This document shows positions 6,232-12,514 of a DNA stretch of 12,514 nt, one piece after another. Both the position numbers and the translations under genes were made by a program. The notes beneath the pieces are model-generated. The model was not told the DNA's origin. It worked only from the letters and a program-made list of their open reading frames with translations, and did not search any database. Numbering within the stretch: position 1 is the first letter of the stretch; every line of letters begins with the position of its first letter. This stretch comes from Rickettsiales bacterium (GTDB taxonomy: Bacteria; Pseudomonadota; Alphaproteobacteria; Rickettsiales; UBA3002): the NCBI GenBank assembly GCA_021300075.1, contig JAJTIB010000060.1, forward strand, positions 1 to 12,514. The letters run 5' to 3'.

Positions 6232-6502
6232 GGGCTTCTTCCGCGATGGTGGAGGCGGTATTGCCACGGCCCCCGAAGAAAAATAGGCAAAAATAACAAT
6301 AGAAAACAGCGCATTAATAGCATCGGCCACAGCTGATGCAAAATTACAACAGAAGCAAAATCTTCGCAACTGCAAAGGGGCAATTTTTAGATGGGGGATT
6401 GCCTAGCGTGAAGGCTTTGGGCAGTATTCGCGACGATACATCGGCCTTCGGCGCTTGTCGTGGAATGGTGTCTTCAGTCACTCAACTAAAAAGGATTCCA
6501 TC
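6232..6502. other. Intergenic region between mltG and the OmpA-like gene
   Basis: This 271-base stretch has no convincing gene. A 20-codon frame (6224-6286) overlaps the mltG stop, but it has little support. The middle is A-rich. No clear promoter hexamers for the downstream gene could be chosen: TTGCCT at 6399-6404 lacks a good -10 partner. No terminator hairpin is seen after mltG. Confidence 0.4.
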
Positions 6503-7045
6503 ATGAAAATGCTCAAAACCTCGACAATTTTCGCGGTTGTCGGTGCGGTCATGGTCGCGGCTTCTGCGTATGCTACGACCAGCTTTCAACCCGTAAAAAG
6601 CACCAGCGGCAGCTCGGTGATTGATAGTTCAAAGAACTGCGTTCGCACGAAATGGGAGGGTGCGTCAGGCTGCGTTGGCGGTGATGATGCTTCGCTCGAA
6701 CTGCGTACCGTTTATTTCGCCTTTGACAGCGCCGTACTGACTCCGGCCGCCAAAACGAAAATCGACGCGCTGGCCGCTGGCCTGACGTCAAGCGGTGAAG
6801 TAAACGTGAAAATCGTCGGCTTCGCTGACAGAATCGGTAATGCCACCTACAACGTGAAGCTGTCGCAGCGCCGTGCCAACGCGGTCGGTTCCTACCTCGT
6901 CAGCCGCGGCGTGAATGTGGCTCCGGGTTCAGAAATCCGTGGTCTGGGCGCGACGAGTTCATTGTCGCAATGCCAGAACGTTAAAGGCGCGGCTCTCAAA
7001 GCCTGCCTGTGGCGTGATCGCCGCGTAGAAGTCGAAGTGCTCTAG
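6503..7045 (+). CDS. Exported OmpA-family protein with peptidoglycan-binding domain
   Basis: This protein is predicted to be exported and to grip peptidoglycan noncovalently, tethering the envelope. From the ATG at 6503 it is 180 residues: a signal peptide (1-24, hydrophobic core then SAYA cleavage before TT), a short linker with a cysteine pair (C46, C57 in NCVRTKWEGASGC), and a full OmpA C-terminal domain from about 66. The diaminopimelate-binding residues are present as D109 (GFADRIG) and R124 (LSQRRANAV), in the same 15-residue spacing as E. coli OmpA, and C157/C168 resemble that protein's C-terminal disulfide. There is no beta-barrel domain. The upstream ATG at 6455 would add 16 residues before the signal peptide and lacks support; 6503 has AAAAAGGA before it. 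A strong terminator follows. Confidence 0.92.
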   Translation: MKMLKTSTIFAVVGAVMVAASAYATTSFQPVKSTSGSSVIDSSKNCVRTKWEGASGCVGGDDASLELRTVYFAFDSAVLTPAAKTKIDALAAGLTSSGEVNVKIVGFADRIGNATYNVKLSQRRANAVGSYLVSRGVNVAPGSEIRGLGATSSLSQCQNVKGAALKACLWRDRRVEVEVL

Positions 7046-7073
7046 TTACTTCGCTTATACGACTGACAAGAAG

Positions 7074-7104
7074 AAAGGGCGCTGGTTTATTCCAGCGCCC
7101 TTTT
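7074..7104 (+). terminator. Intrinsic terminator after the OmpA-like gene
   Basis: A perfect stem of about 12 bp (AAAGGGCGCTGG with CCAGCGCCCTTT, 6-nt loop TTTATT) begins 29 bases after the stop codon and ends in a T run. It is a textbook rho-independent terminator and could work weakly in the other direction too, as the left side is A-rich. Confidence 0.9.
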
Positions 7105-7142
7105 GATATTTGGGCTCTTCAGCCATGAGCTTCGAGCCGCGA

Positions 7143-7191
7143 GGTTTTATACTCACGTGAGCAATTTATTGCACAAGTGAGTATCAAAACC
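7143..7191. repeat. 49-nt imperfect palindrome
   Basis: GGTTTT plus ATACTCAC (7143-7156) pairs with GTGAGTAT and AAAACC (7177-7191), with a single bulged C at 7185. An inner GCAA-TTTA-TTGC hairpin (7161-7172) fills the centre. It does not end in a T run and follows a complete terminator, so it is more likely a repeat element or protein site than a terminator. Confidence 0.6.
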
Positions 7192-7193
7192 GT

Positions 7194-7237
7194 CCGCCGT
7201 AAGCGGCGGTTTTGCGCTGCCCCCGCCTGCGCGGGGG
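7194..7237. repeat. Two adjacent GC-rich hairpins
   Basis: CCGCCG-TAAG-CGGCGG (7194-7209) is followed by TTTT and could act as a second small terminator. CCCCCGC-CTGC-GCGGGGG (7220-7237) is a perfect 7-bp stem ten bases further on. Both are of the dispersed GC-rich dyad type. Confidence 0.55.
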
Positions 7238-7256
7238 TAAACTCCGCGAGCGAGAC

Positions 7257-7286
7257 GCATAAATAATTATGTGTAATTATTTATGC
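7257..7286. repeat. 30-nt AT-rich perfect palindrome
   Basis: GCATAAATAATTA (7257-7269) and TAATTATTTATGC (7274-7286) are perfect 13-bp inverted copies around TGTG. This is the longest uninterrupted perfect dyad in the window and is strikingly AT-rich beside GC-rich hairpins. Possible roles are a protein-binding site, a mobile-element end or a repeat module; none can be shown from the sequence. Confidence 0.65.
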
Positions 7287-7420
7287 AATTGACTATAGCA
7301 TTAGCTTAGAATCAAGAACCAAAGGGTTTCAGCGTATTCTGCGGATGTGGTAACTTCCTCCCCTCCAGCTCTTTGTAAGCCTGAAACCTTATGGCTTCAG
7401 GCTCATGGCTAAACCCACGC
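7287..7420. other. Intergenic tail before the WrbA-like gene
   Basis: No gene is seen here. An 8-bp inverted repeat, AGCCTGAA (7378-7385) and TTCAGGCT (7396-7403), lies 18 bases beyond the stop codon of the minus-strand gene ending at 7421. It may protect or end that transcript, but no T run follows on the minus strand. Confidence 0.35.
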
Positions 7421-7990
7421 TTATTTCAGTTTCCTGGCCAGCTTCGCCACCCGCTCGCCGAGGATGCGGGCGAATTCTCTGTCACCTTCAGGCGGGGAAA
7501 TCTCTGGCGCCACCTGATCGGATTGGGTCATGACCCCGGTGAAAGACCCCAGGCGGTTGGCCGCGCTCGGGTCGCCCATGGGTTTTGAATAATCAGGCAT
7601 CTGCGCGGGGCCAACCCAGATCATGCTATGCTGCATGGCCAGCGTCACAAGCTGGGTGAGGGAGATGGATTTATCCCCGCTCATGGCGCCGGAATTGGTG
7701 AAGCCAGCGGCGAGCTTGTCGCGCCAGCCCTGAGTCATCCAGACTTTGCTGGTCGCATCAACGAACGCTTTGAAGGGTGCAGAAACCCCGCCCATATAGG
7801 TGGGGGCGCCGAAAATCACCGCGTCGGCTTTGGTAATCGCATCAAGAAAGGGTGAAAAATCCTGATCCGCTTTTTCGACTTTCAGCAACTGCGGTGTGCC
7901 GCCCGCGCGGGTGACGCCTTCGGCCACCGCCTTGGCGATAACTTCCGTATGGCCATAGCCCGAATGATAGACAATCGCGACATTTGACAT
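7421..7990 (-). CDS. WrbA-like NAD(P)H:quinone oxidoreductase, flavodoxin family
   Basis: The 189-residue protein has a flavodoxin fold that should bind FMN. SGYGHTEVIA (10-19) is the phosphate-binding loop, and FGAPTYMGGVSAPFKAFVD holds the second flavin-contact loop. The following WMTQGWRDKLAAGFTNSGAMSGDK region is characteristic of WrbA and related multimeric quinone reductases, which pass two electrons from NAD(P)H to quinones and so avoid semiquinone radicals. Its length is close to WrbA (about 198), but the C-terminal half is divergent, so I do not assign wrbA. The ATG has GGGAG before it. It lies 34 bases after the KefF-like gene and is probably cotranscribed with it, controlled by the divergent LysR regulator. 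Confidence 0.85.
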   Translation of the reverse strand: MSNVAIVYHSGYGHTEVIAKAVAEGVTRAGGTPQLLKVEKADQDFSPFLDAITKADAVIFGAPTYMGGVSAPFKAFVDATSKVWMTQGWRDKLAAGFTNSGAMSGDKSISLTQLVTLAMQHSMIWVGPAQMPDYSKPMGDPSAANRLGSFTGVMTQSDQVAPEISPPEGDREFARILGERVAKLARKLK

Positions 7991-8024
7991 GAGATACTCC
8001 CTGAGTTGTAAATGATAACGGTGA

Positions 8025-8612
8025 TTAAAGTTTCGTTCCGGCTTTTTCCATTTCCCCGAGCAGGCGCTTCAGTTTTCGTTGCGGGTCAAGATCGGGGTTG
8101 GTGATATGGGCGACGTAATCGGCAGCGGAAAGATCAATCTCCTCCGCTGAAGCCTGCACTGCCCCATGCAGCACAAAATAAGGCAGGAATTTCATGCCGA
8201 GTAGATTGGCGGTTTGCTGCAGCGGCTTTAGCAGTTCACTCATGGAATAATTATTATATCCGCCCGCTTGGTAGGCCTCCGCCGGACCGCCGGCCGAAAT
8301 GGCCGATACCCACTCCTTGCCATGCAGTTTCGTACCACCCGGCCCGTATGCCCAGGCATAGGTAAGCACATCATCCAGCCATTTTTTCATCAGCGGCGGC
8401 GTGGAATACCAGTAAAAAGGGTGCTGAAATACGATGCGGTCATGCGAAAGCAGCAGCTCCTGCTCGCGCGCCACGTCAATCTTCCAGTCGGGATAGCGGG
8501 CATAGAGAGTATTAATGGTAAGCCCACCGTCTTTTTCCAGCGCCTGAAGCCAGCGGCGGTTGACGTTGGATTTTTCCAGATGGGGATGGAAGAGATTGAC
8601 CAGAATCTTCAT
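8025..8612 (-). CDS. KefF/MdaB-like NAD(P)H oxidoreductase, flavodoxin_2 fold
   Basis: The 195-residue protein belongs to the NAD(P)H dehydrogenase (quinone) family that includes KefF, KefG and MdaB. It starts MKILVNLFHPHLEKSNVNRR, a flavin-binding strand and loop, and has the family block QHPFYWYSTPPLMKKWLDDV (63-82) followed by AWAYGPGGTKLHGK. These enzymes bind flavin and reduce quinones or other electrophiles; KefF/KefG also assist Kef potassium efflux, but no kefB/kefC is visible here, so a stand-alone reductase is more likely. The ATG has AAGAGGG before it. It is the first gene of a two-gene unit with the WrbA-like gene and is divergent from the LysR gene, 104 bases away. Confidence 0.88.
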   Translation of the reverse strand: MKILVNLFHPHLEKSNVNRRWLQALEKDGGLTINTLYARYPDWKIDVAREQELLLSHDRIVFQHPFYWYSTPPLMKKWLDDVLTYAWAYGPGGTKLHGKEWVSAISAGGPAEAYQAGGYNNYSMSELLKPLQQTANLLGMKFLPYFVLHGAVQASAEEIDLSAADYVAHITNPDLDPQRKLKRLLGEMEKAGTKL

Positions 8613-8716
8613 TTTGCCCTCTTTAGGATTCTATCACCCATACCCCGAAAATACCCGGTTGAAAATCCGCAGGTTTACGATTACTTAGTTTCCCCCAAGC
8701 AAACAATAGGTGATGT
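8613..8716. promoter_or_regulatory. Divergent control region, probable LysR-type regulator target
   Basis: This 104-base gap holds both 5' ends. Two ATACCC copies (8640-8645, 8651-8656) are 11 bases apart, one helical turn, and GAAAAT is repeated at 8647 and 8661. ATCACC (8633-8638) and GGTGAT (8709-8714) form an inverted pair near the two ends. TAGAAT on the minus strand (8632-8627) is a good -10 for the reductase genes, with no good -35, as expected for an activator-dependent promoter. Which repeat is the operator is a guess. Confidence 0.45.
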
Positions 8717-9688
8717 ATGCAGCAGGCAGTTCTGATTTATATTCCCACCTTCGTCAAGGTGGTGGAAATGCAGAGTTTTTCCAAAGCCGCCAAGGCGATG
8801 GGGATGACCAAATCCGCCGTCAGCAAGCAGATTCAGGCGCTGGAAGATGCGCTGACCGTGCGCCTGCTTAACCGCACAACGCGCAGCGTGCGGCTGACGG
8901 ATGAGGGCGAGCATTTTTATCAGCAGGCGCGGCAGGTGGTGGAAGCCGTGGGTGAGGCCGAGCGCAGCGTGCAGCGCCTCAACCAGAATCCGAGCGGGGT
9001 GCTGAAAATCACCGCACCCGAATCGTTTGGCCATTACCATCTGGCCTCGGCGCTGGCGGAGTTCGCCGCCACCTATCCCGATATTACGCTTGAGGCGGAA
9101 TTCACCAACCGTTTCGCCAATATTCTGGAGGAGGGGATTGACGTGGCGATCCGCATCGCGTCGCTTACGGATTCGAGCCTGATTGCGCGCAAGCTCGCCC
9201 GCTGTCAGATGGTGCTGGCGGCTGCCCCGGCCTATCTCGAGCGCCACGGTACCCCCACCCACCCCGACCAGCTCATCAACCACCGGTTCATTGAATATAG
9301 CTATGCCGACCGGCCGAAAGAATGGCGTTATAAAGACCCCGTGGGCAAAATGGGTGTGGCGCCGATTCATGTGGTGATGCGAACCAATGCCGGGGAAATG
9401 TTCCGTGAGGCTGCCCGCGCCGGAATCGGGATTGTTGCTGCACCGAGCTTCATGCTCGGTGGCGACATCAAGGCCGGCAAACTGGTGCAGGTACTGGCCG
9501 AGTTCGCGCCTGAGCCCGAGCGCAATATCTATGCGCTTTTTCCGCATAACCGCCATATGTCGGCCAAGGTGCGGCTCTTTGTGGATTTTATCGCCAAGCG
9601 GTTCTCTGGCACACCCTGCTGGGAAGTGGGCATCGAGACCGAAGCCTGTTCAATAGTCAGTTCCGCGTGGCTGAAGGCGAGTGCTTAG
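8717..9688 (+). CDS. LysR-family transcriptional regulator, CrgA/DmlR-like
   Basis: The 323-residue protein is a full LysR-type regulator. Residues 5-65 form the winged helix-turn-helix (FVKVVEMQSFSKAAKAMGMT, then KSAVSKQIQALEDAL), followed by a linker helix. The ligand-binding domain begins at about residue 93 with SGVLKITAPESFGHYHL, an opening typical of the CrgA/DmlR group. The motif DVAIRIASLTDSSLIARKLA and the C-terminal part IGIVAAPSFML fit the same group. The C-terminal tail after about residue 300 is longer than usual. AGGTGA sits only three bases before the ATG. It is divergent from two quinone-reductase-like genes and probably regulates them and itself in response to a small electrophile or quinone. 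Confidence 0.93.
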   Translation: MQQAVLIYIPTFVKVVEMQSFSKAAKAMGMTKSAVSKQIQALEDALTVRLLNRTTRSVRLTDEGEHFYQQARQVVEAVGEAERSVQRLNQNPSGVLKITAPESFGHYHLASALAEFAATYPDITLEAEFTNRFANILEEGIDVAIRIASLTDSSLIARKLARCQMVLAAAPAYLERHGTPTHPDQLINHRFIEYSYADRPKEWRYKDPVGKMGVAPIHVVMRTNAGEMFREAARAGIGIVAAPSFMLGGDIKAGKLVQVLAEFAPEPERNIYALFPHNRHMSAKVRLFVDFIAKRFSGTPCWEVGIETEACSIVSSAWLKASA

Positions 9689-9791
9689 AGCAATTTCGTC
9701 CTACGAGCGCAGAAACGCGAGTCACGCTTACGATAAACGCATGCTTGCCCGCCCGTTGAGGGCGAAAAGCCGCGCGTCGTTTGAGTGCAAT
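9689..9791. other. Convergent gap between the LysR gene and the permease
   Basis: This is a short gap between converging genes. I see only a weak GCCC-GTTGA-GGGC dyad followed by four A bases, which is not enough to call a terminator in either direction. Confidence 0.3.
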
Positions 9792-10553
9792 CTAATACTT
9801 CCCGAAAAAATAAGCGGTCATCAGCGCGCCATAGGCGATAATGATTTTGCGTAACAACGGTTCGGGTGCTTTTTTGGAAAGCACCGCCCCGCCATAACCG
9901 CCAATGAGTGCGCCGATGAGCAGCACCAGCGCCACCGACCAATCCACCGCCCCCACCACCATGAAGGTGAGTGCCGAGATGCCGTTAATCCCTAGCCCGA
10001 CAAAGGTTTTCAGCCCATTCATCTGGTGTACGGATTTAATGCCTGAAAGCTCATAAAGCGCCATCATCAGCATCCCCATACCGGCAGCGAAAAACCCGCC
10101 ATAGATGCCAATGGCAGCCTGACCAAGGGCGGCAGATGGTTTGCCGATATGCTCGGCTGACGCGCCGCGCCGCAGAAACGCAATCACCCGCTTGCCAAAG
10201 GCGAAAATCAACGTGGCAACGAGCAGTAGCCAGGGAATCATCGCTTCAAAACGCTCCGGTGGCGTGAGTAGCAGCAGCACCGACCCGAAAAAACTGCCAA
10301 TCAGCCCGGCGGTGAAATAAAACCCAAGCTGGCCTCTTAGTGATTTCACTTCCGCCCAGAAGCCCGTGACTCCGGCCATGGAAGCAAACCAGAGCGCAAA
10401 TTTATTGGTGGTGTTGGCAAGCAGGGGCGGCATGCCGAAGAGCAGCAGAATGGGGAAGCTGAAAAACGTGCCCCCTCCTGCCACTGAATTCACTGCCCCC
10501 GCCCAGAGGCCAGTCAGCAATAAAGCGGTAACGGTGAGAAGGGTGAGTTCCAC
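9792..10553 (-). CDS. TSUP family permease (TauE/SafE-like)
   Basis: The 253-residue protein is very hydrophobic, with about eight predicted membrane segments in two halves, the form of the TauE/SafE (TSUP) family that moves sulfite, sulfoacetate or other small organic anions across the inner membrane. The first half opens with the hallmark AGAVNSVAGGGTFFSFPILL (19-38). The second half begins near GIYGGFFAAGMGM and continues with MNGLKTFVGLGINGISA. The start is GTG at 10551-10553, overlapping the folD TAG by one base, so it is translated by coupling to folD. The substrate cannot be inferred from the neighbours, which concern folate and ferredoxin/NADPH. Confidence 0.88.
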   Translation of the reverse strand: MELTLLTVTALLLTGLWAGAVNSVAGGGTFFSFPILLLFGMPPLLANTTNKFALWFASMAGVTGFWAEVKSLRGQLGFYFTAGLIGSFFGSVLLLLTPPERFEAMIPWLLLVATLIFAFGKRVIAFLRRGASAEHIGKPSAALGQAAIGIYGGFFAAGMGMLMMALYELSGIKSVHQMNGLKTFVGLGINGISALTFMVVGAVDWSVALVLLIGALIGGYGGAVLSKKAPEPLLRKIIIAYGALMTAYFFGKY

Positions 10554-11392
10554 TAGCTGGCCGCCGCAAGCGTATTTTGCAGCAGGCAGGCAATAGTCAT
10601 CGGCCCGACACCGCCGGGCACCGGGGTGATGGCGGCGGCAATTTCTTTCGCGGATTCAAACTCCACATCGCCGACCAGCTTTCCATCAACCCGATTTATC
10701 CCCACATCAATGACGGTGGCGCCGGGCTTAATCATATGACCCTTGATGAAATTCGGCTTGCCGATCGCGGCAACGAGGATATCGCCGCGGCGTGTTTCCT
10801 GCACCAGAAATTCGGTTTTTGAATGGCAGATGGTAACGGTGCAGGATTCCATCAGCAGCAACTGTGCCATGGGCTTGCCGACAATATTCGAGCGGCCAAC
10901 GATCACCGCATGTTTGCCCGAAAGATTCCCTAATTGTTCTTTTAACAGCAGCAGACATCCAGCGGGTGTGCAGGGGACGAACCCGGGCTTGCCGATTGCC
11001 AGTTTGCCTGCATTCACCACATGGAATCCATCCACATCTTTGGCCGGGTCGATGGCGTTAATCACCGCCTCGGGATCAATTTGGGCAGGCAGAGGAAGCT
11101 GCACTAGAATGCCGTGTACCCGCGCATCTACATTCAGTCGCTTGATTTCACTGAGCAGTTCCGCCTGTGTAATTGTAGCGGGCTTCACTATCTCAAAGGA
11201 ATTAATGCCAGCTTCCTTACAGGCATTGTTTTTGTTACGGACATAGACCTGACTCGCCGGGTCGTCGCCTACCAGAATCACTGCGATCCCCGGCGTGATG
11301 CCGCGCGCGGTTCTCAGTACCGCTACCCCTGCCGCCACTTCTTGCCGCAATTTTGCCGCACGCGCCTTACCGTCGATGATGGTGGCGGTCAT
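10553..11392 (-). CDS. folD: Bifunctional methylenetetrahydrofolate dehydrogenase/methenyltetrahydrofolate cyclohydrolase
   Basis: FolD interconverts 5,10-methylene- and 10-formyl-tetrahydrofolate with NADP, feeding purine synthesis and formyl-Met-tRNA. The 279-residue protein has the active-site residues Y50 and K54 (QVYVRNKNNACKEAGI), Q98 (GILVQLPLP) and D121 (KDVDGFH) at the positions known from E. coli. The NADP-binding half carries VIVGRSNIVGKP (163-174), and the C-terminal signature is PVPGGVGPMT (257-266). The ATG shares ATGA with the stop of the upstream ferredoxin-NADP reductase gene, and the TAG shares one base with the next GTG, so three genes form a tightly coupled operon. The enzyme depends on the NADP pool that the reductase next door also uses. 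Confidence 0.97.
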   Translation of the reverse strand: MTATIIDGKARAAKLRQEVAAGVAVLRTARGITPGIAVILVGDDPASQVYVRNKNNACKEAGINSFEIVKPATITQAELLSEIKRLNVDARVHGILVQLPLPAQIDPEAVINAIDPAKDVDGFHVVNAGKLAIGKPGFVPCTPAGCLLLLKEQLGNLSGKHAVIVGRSNIVGKPMAQLLLMESCTVTICHSKTEFLVQETRRGDILVAAIGKPNFIKGHMIKPGATVIDVGINRVDGKLVGDVEFESAKEIAAAITPVPGGVGPMTIACLLQNTLAAAS

Positions 11393-12465
11393 GCGGCGGC
11401 CCCCGGAACACCCTTACTGGTCGAATACTCAAAATGCAGCGCCTTGTCGGGGTGGATGATTCTGTATATTGCGTGCGCGGCAAGTGCCGCTTCCGAAAAG
11501 CCGCAGAGAATCAGTTTGAGTTTATGCTCATAGGTTGCGATATCGCCAATCGCGAAGATGCCGGGCGTGTTGGTCTCGGCTGTTGTCGGGTTAACTCGGA
11601 TATGGTTCAGATGCAGGTTCAGCCCCCAGTTCGCAATTGGCCCCAGATCCATCGACAAGCCAAAAAATGCCAGCAGGTGATCTGCCGCGAGGGTGCGTTT
11701 TTCACCTTCCAGCGTTGCTACCTCGACAGCGCGCAATTGCTTGCCGTCGCCTTGCAGTGCATCAAGCTGATAAGGAATCACCATCTCAATTTTGCCCTGT
11801 GCTTCAAGTGCCTTCATGCGGGCGACGGATTCGGGCATGGCGCGGAACTTATCCCGCCGGTGGACAACGTAGATTTTCTTTGCCAGCTCGCCCAGAGAAT
11901 TTGCCCAGTCCACCGCTGAATCGCCCCCTCCCGCAATGACGAGGGTTTTATCGCGGAACTGCTCGCGCTGGGTAACAAGGTAATGCACGCTCGTGCCTTC
12001 ATAGGATGTTATGCCAGCAAGCGGCGGACGGTTAGGCCCGAACGCCCCGCAACCGGCGGCGATGATGACGGCGCGGGCGCGGATGGTGGTTCCTTTATCG
12101 GTCATGAGTTGCCAGAGGTTGACCGTTGACGGTTCACCGTTGACCGTATGTTCGGTAGACGGTGAACGGTGAGCGGTCAACGAAACCACCTGCTGCCCGA
12201 GATGGTACTGGGGCGCGAAGGGCGCGGCCTGGGCGCATAAATTTTTAATCAAATCCTCGCCATTGATGCTAACGAAACCTGGGATGTCGTAGATTGGTTT
12301 TTCGGGGTAGAGTGCGGCACACTGGCCGCCAGATTCGGGTAGCGCATCAATGACATGGGCGCGGATGCCCAGCATTCCCAACTGGAATACGGCGAATAAA
12401 CCCACTGGTCCCGCGCCAATGATGGCGACGTCGGTTTCGTGAATGTTGCTCTGCACCGCTGTCAT
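11389..12465 (-). CDS. Ferredoxin-NADP+ reductase, thioredoxin-reductase-like type
   Basis: This FAD enzyme passes electrons between NADPH and ferredoxin. From the ATG at 12463-12465 it has 358 residues: the FAD motif GAGPVG (17-22), GGQCAALYPEKPIYDIPG (46-63), the NADP motif GGGDSAVDWA (179-188), VVHRRDKFRA, and FAIGDIATYEHKLKLILCGF (304-323), whose aspartate contacts FAD. There is no CxxC pair, which separates it from thioredoxin reductase and matches the FNR group of Rickettsiales, other alphaproteobacteria and Bacillus YumC. A TTG at 12504 would add 13 residues but is a poor start; the ATG has AGGTC before it. Residues of about 97-116 come from an in-frame palindromic repeat not usual for the family. 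The stop overlaps the folD start. Confidence 0.93.
   Translation of the reverse strand: MTAVQSNIHETDVAIIGAGPVGLFAVFQLGMLGIRAHVIDALPESGGQCAALYPEKPIYDIPGFVSINGEDLIKNLCAQAAPFAPQYHLGQQVVSLTAHRSPSTEHTVNGEPSTVNLWQLMTDKGTTIRARAVIIAAGCGAFGPNRPPLAGITSYEGTSVHYLVTQREQFRDKTLVIAGGGDSAVDWANSLGELAKKIYVVHRRDKFRAMPESVARMKALEAQGKIEMVIPYQLDALQGDGKQLRAVEVATLEGEKRTLAADHLLAFFGLSMDLGPIANWGLNLHLNHIRVNPTTAETNTPGIFAIGDIATYEHKLKLILCGFSEAALAAHAIYRIIHPDKALHFEYSTSKGVPGAAA
12118..12181. repeat. 64-bp heptad palindrome inserted in frame in the reductase gene
   Basis: Four 7-nt units that are variants of TTGACCG (12119-12146), a 6-nt loop TATGTT, and four inverted units (12153-12180) form a hairpin with 24 of 29 arm positions complementary plus two G-T pairs. 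It lies wholly inside the ferredoxin-NADP reductase gene and stays in frame, coding for a Ser/Thr/Pro/His-rich stretch (including HRSPSTEHTVNGEPSTVN) between VVSL and LWQLMTDKG. The related genes I know have only a few residues here. It resembles the other heptad repeats at 828-848 and 3402-3429 in unit length. Confidence 0.8.
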
Positions 12466-12514
12466 TTGACCTATGGCTCTAAAACAGGGATAGTCTTTGT
12501 ACAAGGGGATTTAT

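Noticed and set aside
6224..6286. A 20-codon frame overlapping the mltG stop, rich in Gly and Glu
   Set aside because: It has no ribosome binding site and is too short to judge; start-stop overlap alone is weak evidence.
6455..6502. Upstream ATG extending the OmpA-like protein by 16 residues
   Set aside because: The extension would place a polar stretch before the signal peptide, and it has no Shine-Dalgarno; the ATG at 6503 has AAAAAGGA and gives a normal signal peptide.
8681..9556. A 291-codon open frame on the minus strand opposite the LysR gene
   Set aside because: It is a mirror of a GC-rich coding gene: His/Arg/Gly-rich composition with no recognisable domain, while the plus-strand frame is a complete LysR regulator.
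12466..12504. TTG start adding 13 residues to the ferredoxin-NADP reductase
   Set aside because: TTG is a rare start, the added residues (MYKDYPCFRAIGQ) do not resemble the family N-terminus, and the ATG at 12465 leads directly into the FAD-binding strand.

Overview
The window looks like the chromosome of an alphaproteobacterium of moderately high G+C. The evidence is gene order: rpsF-rpsR-rplI transcribed divergently from fabD-fabG-acpP-fabF-mltG is a familiar alphaproteobacterial layout. A thioredoxin-reductase-like ferredoxin-NADP reductase, common in Rickettsiales and other alphaproteobacteria, fits this. I cannot name the genus. There is no CRISPR array, tRNA, rRNA or insertion sequence.

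Left end (1-809, minus strand): the ribosomal operon rpsF-rpsR-rplI. Only the first four codons of rplI are inside. A good sigma-70-type promoter (781-809) precedes a roughly 90-nt structured leader that may be an S6:S18 autoregulatory element. An intergenic repeat composite (821-971) and an unrecognised, AT-richer gene (1080-1619) lie between this operon and the fab cluster.

Centre (1620-6286, plus strand): fatty-acid synthesis genes fabD, fabG, acpP and fabF, then mltG for peptidoglycan. fabD starts directly after a 9-bp hairpin holding its only Shine-Dalgarno-like bases. acpP has its own leader with a hairpin between direct repeats. fabF and mltG have almost no Shine-Dalgarno sequence.

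Next (6287-7420): a secreted OmpA-C-domain protein gene with a clear intrinsic terminator, then a string of palindromes at 7143-7286.

7421-9688: a redox cassette of two minus-strand flavodoxin-fold NAD(P)H-quinone reductase-like genes, divergent from a CrgA/DmlR-type LysR regulator that probably controls them.

Right end (9792-12465, minus strand): a tightly overlapping operon of ferredoxin-NADP reductase, folD and a TauE/SafE-type permease.

The most unusual signal is a set of short repeats built from 7-nt units (roughly TTNNNGG or TTSACCG), seen at three places. One is a nearly perfect 64-bp hairpin of eight heptads inserted in frame in the ferredoxin-NADP reductase gene (12118-12181). This resembles the in-frame palindromic elements known from Rickettsia.
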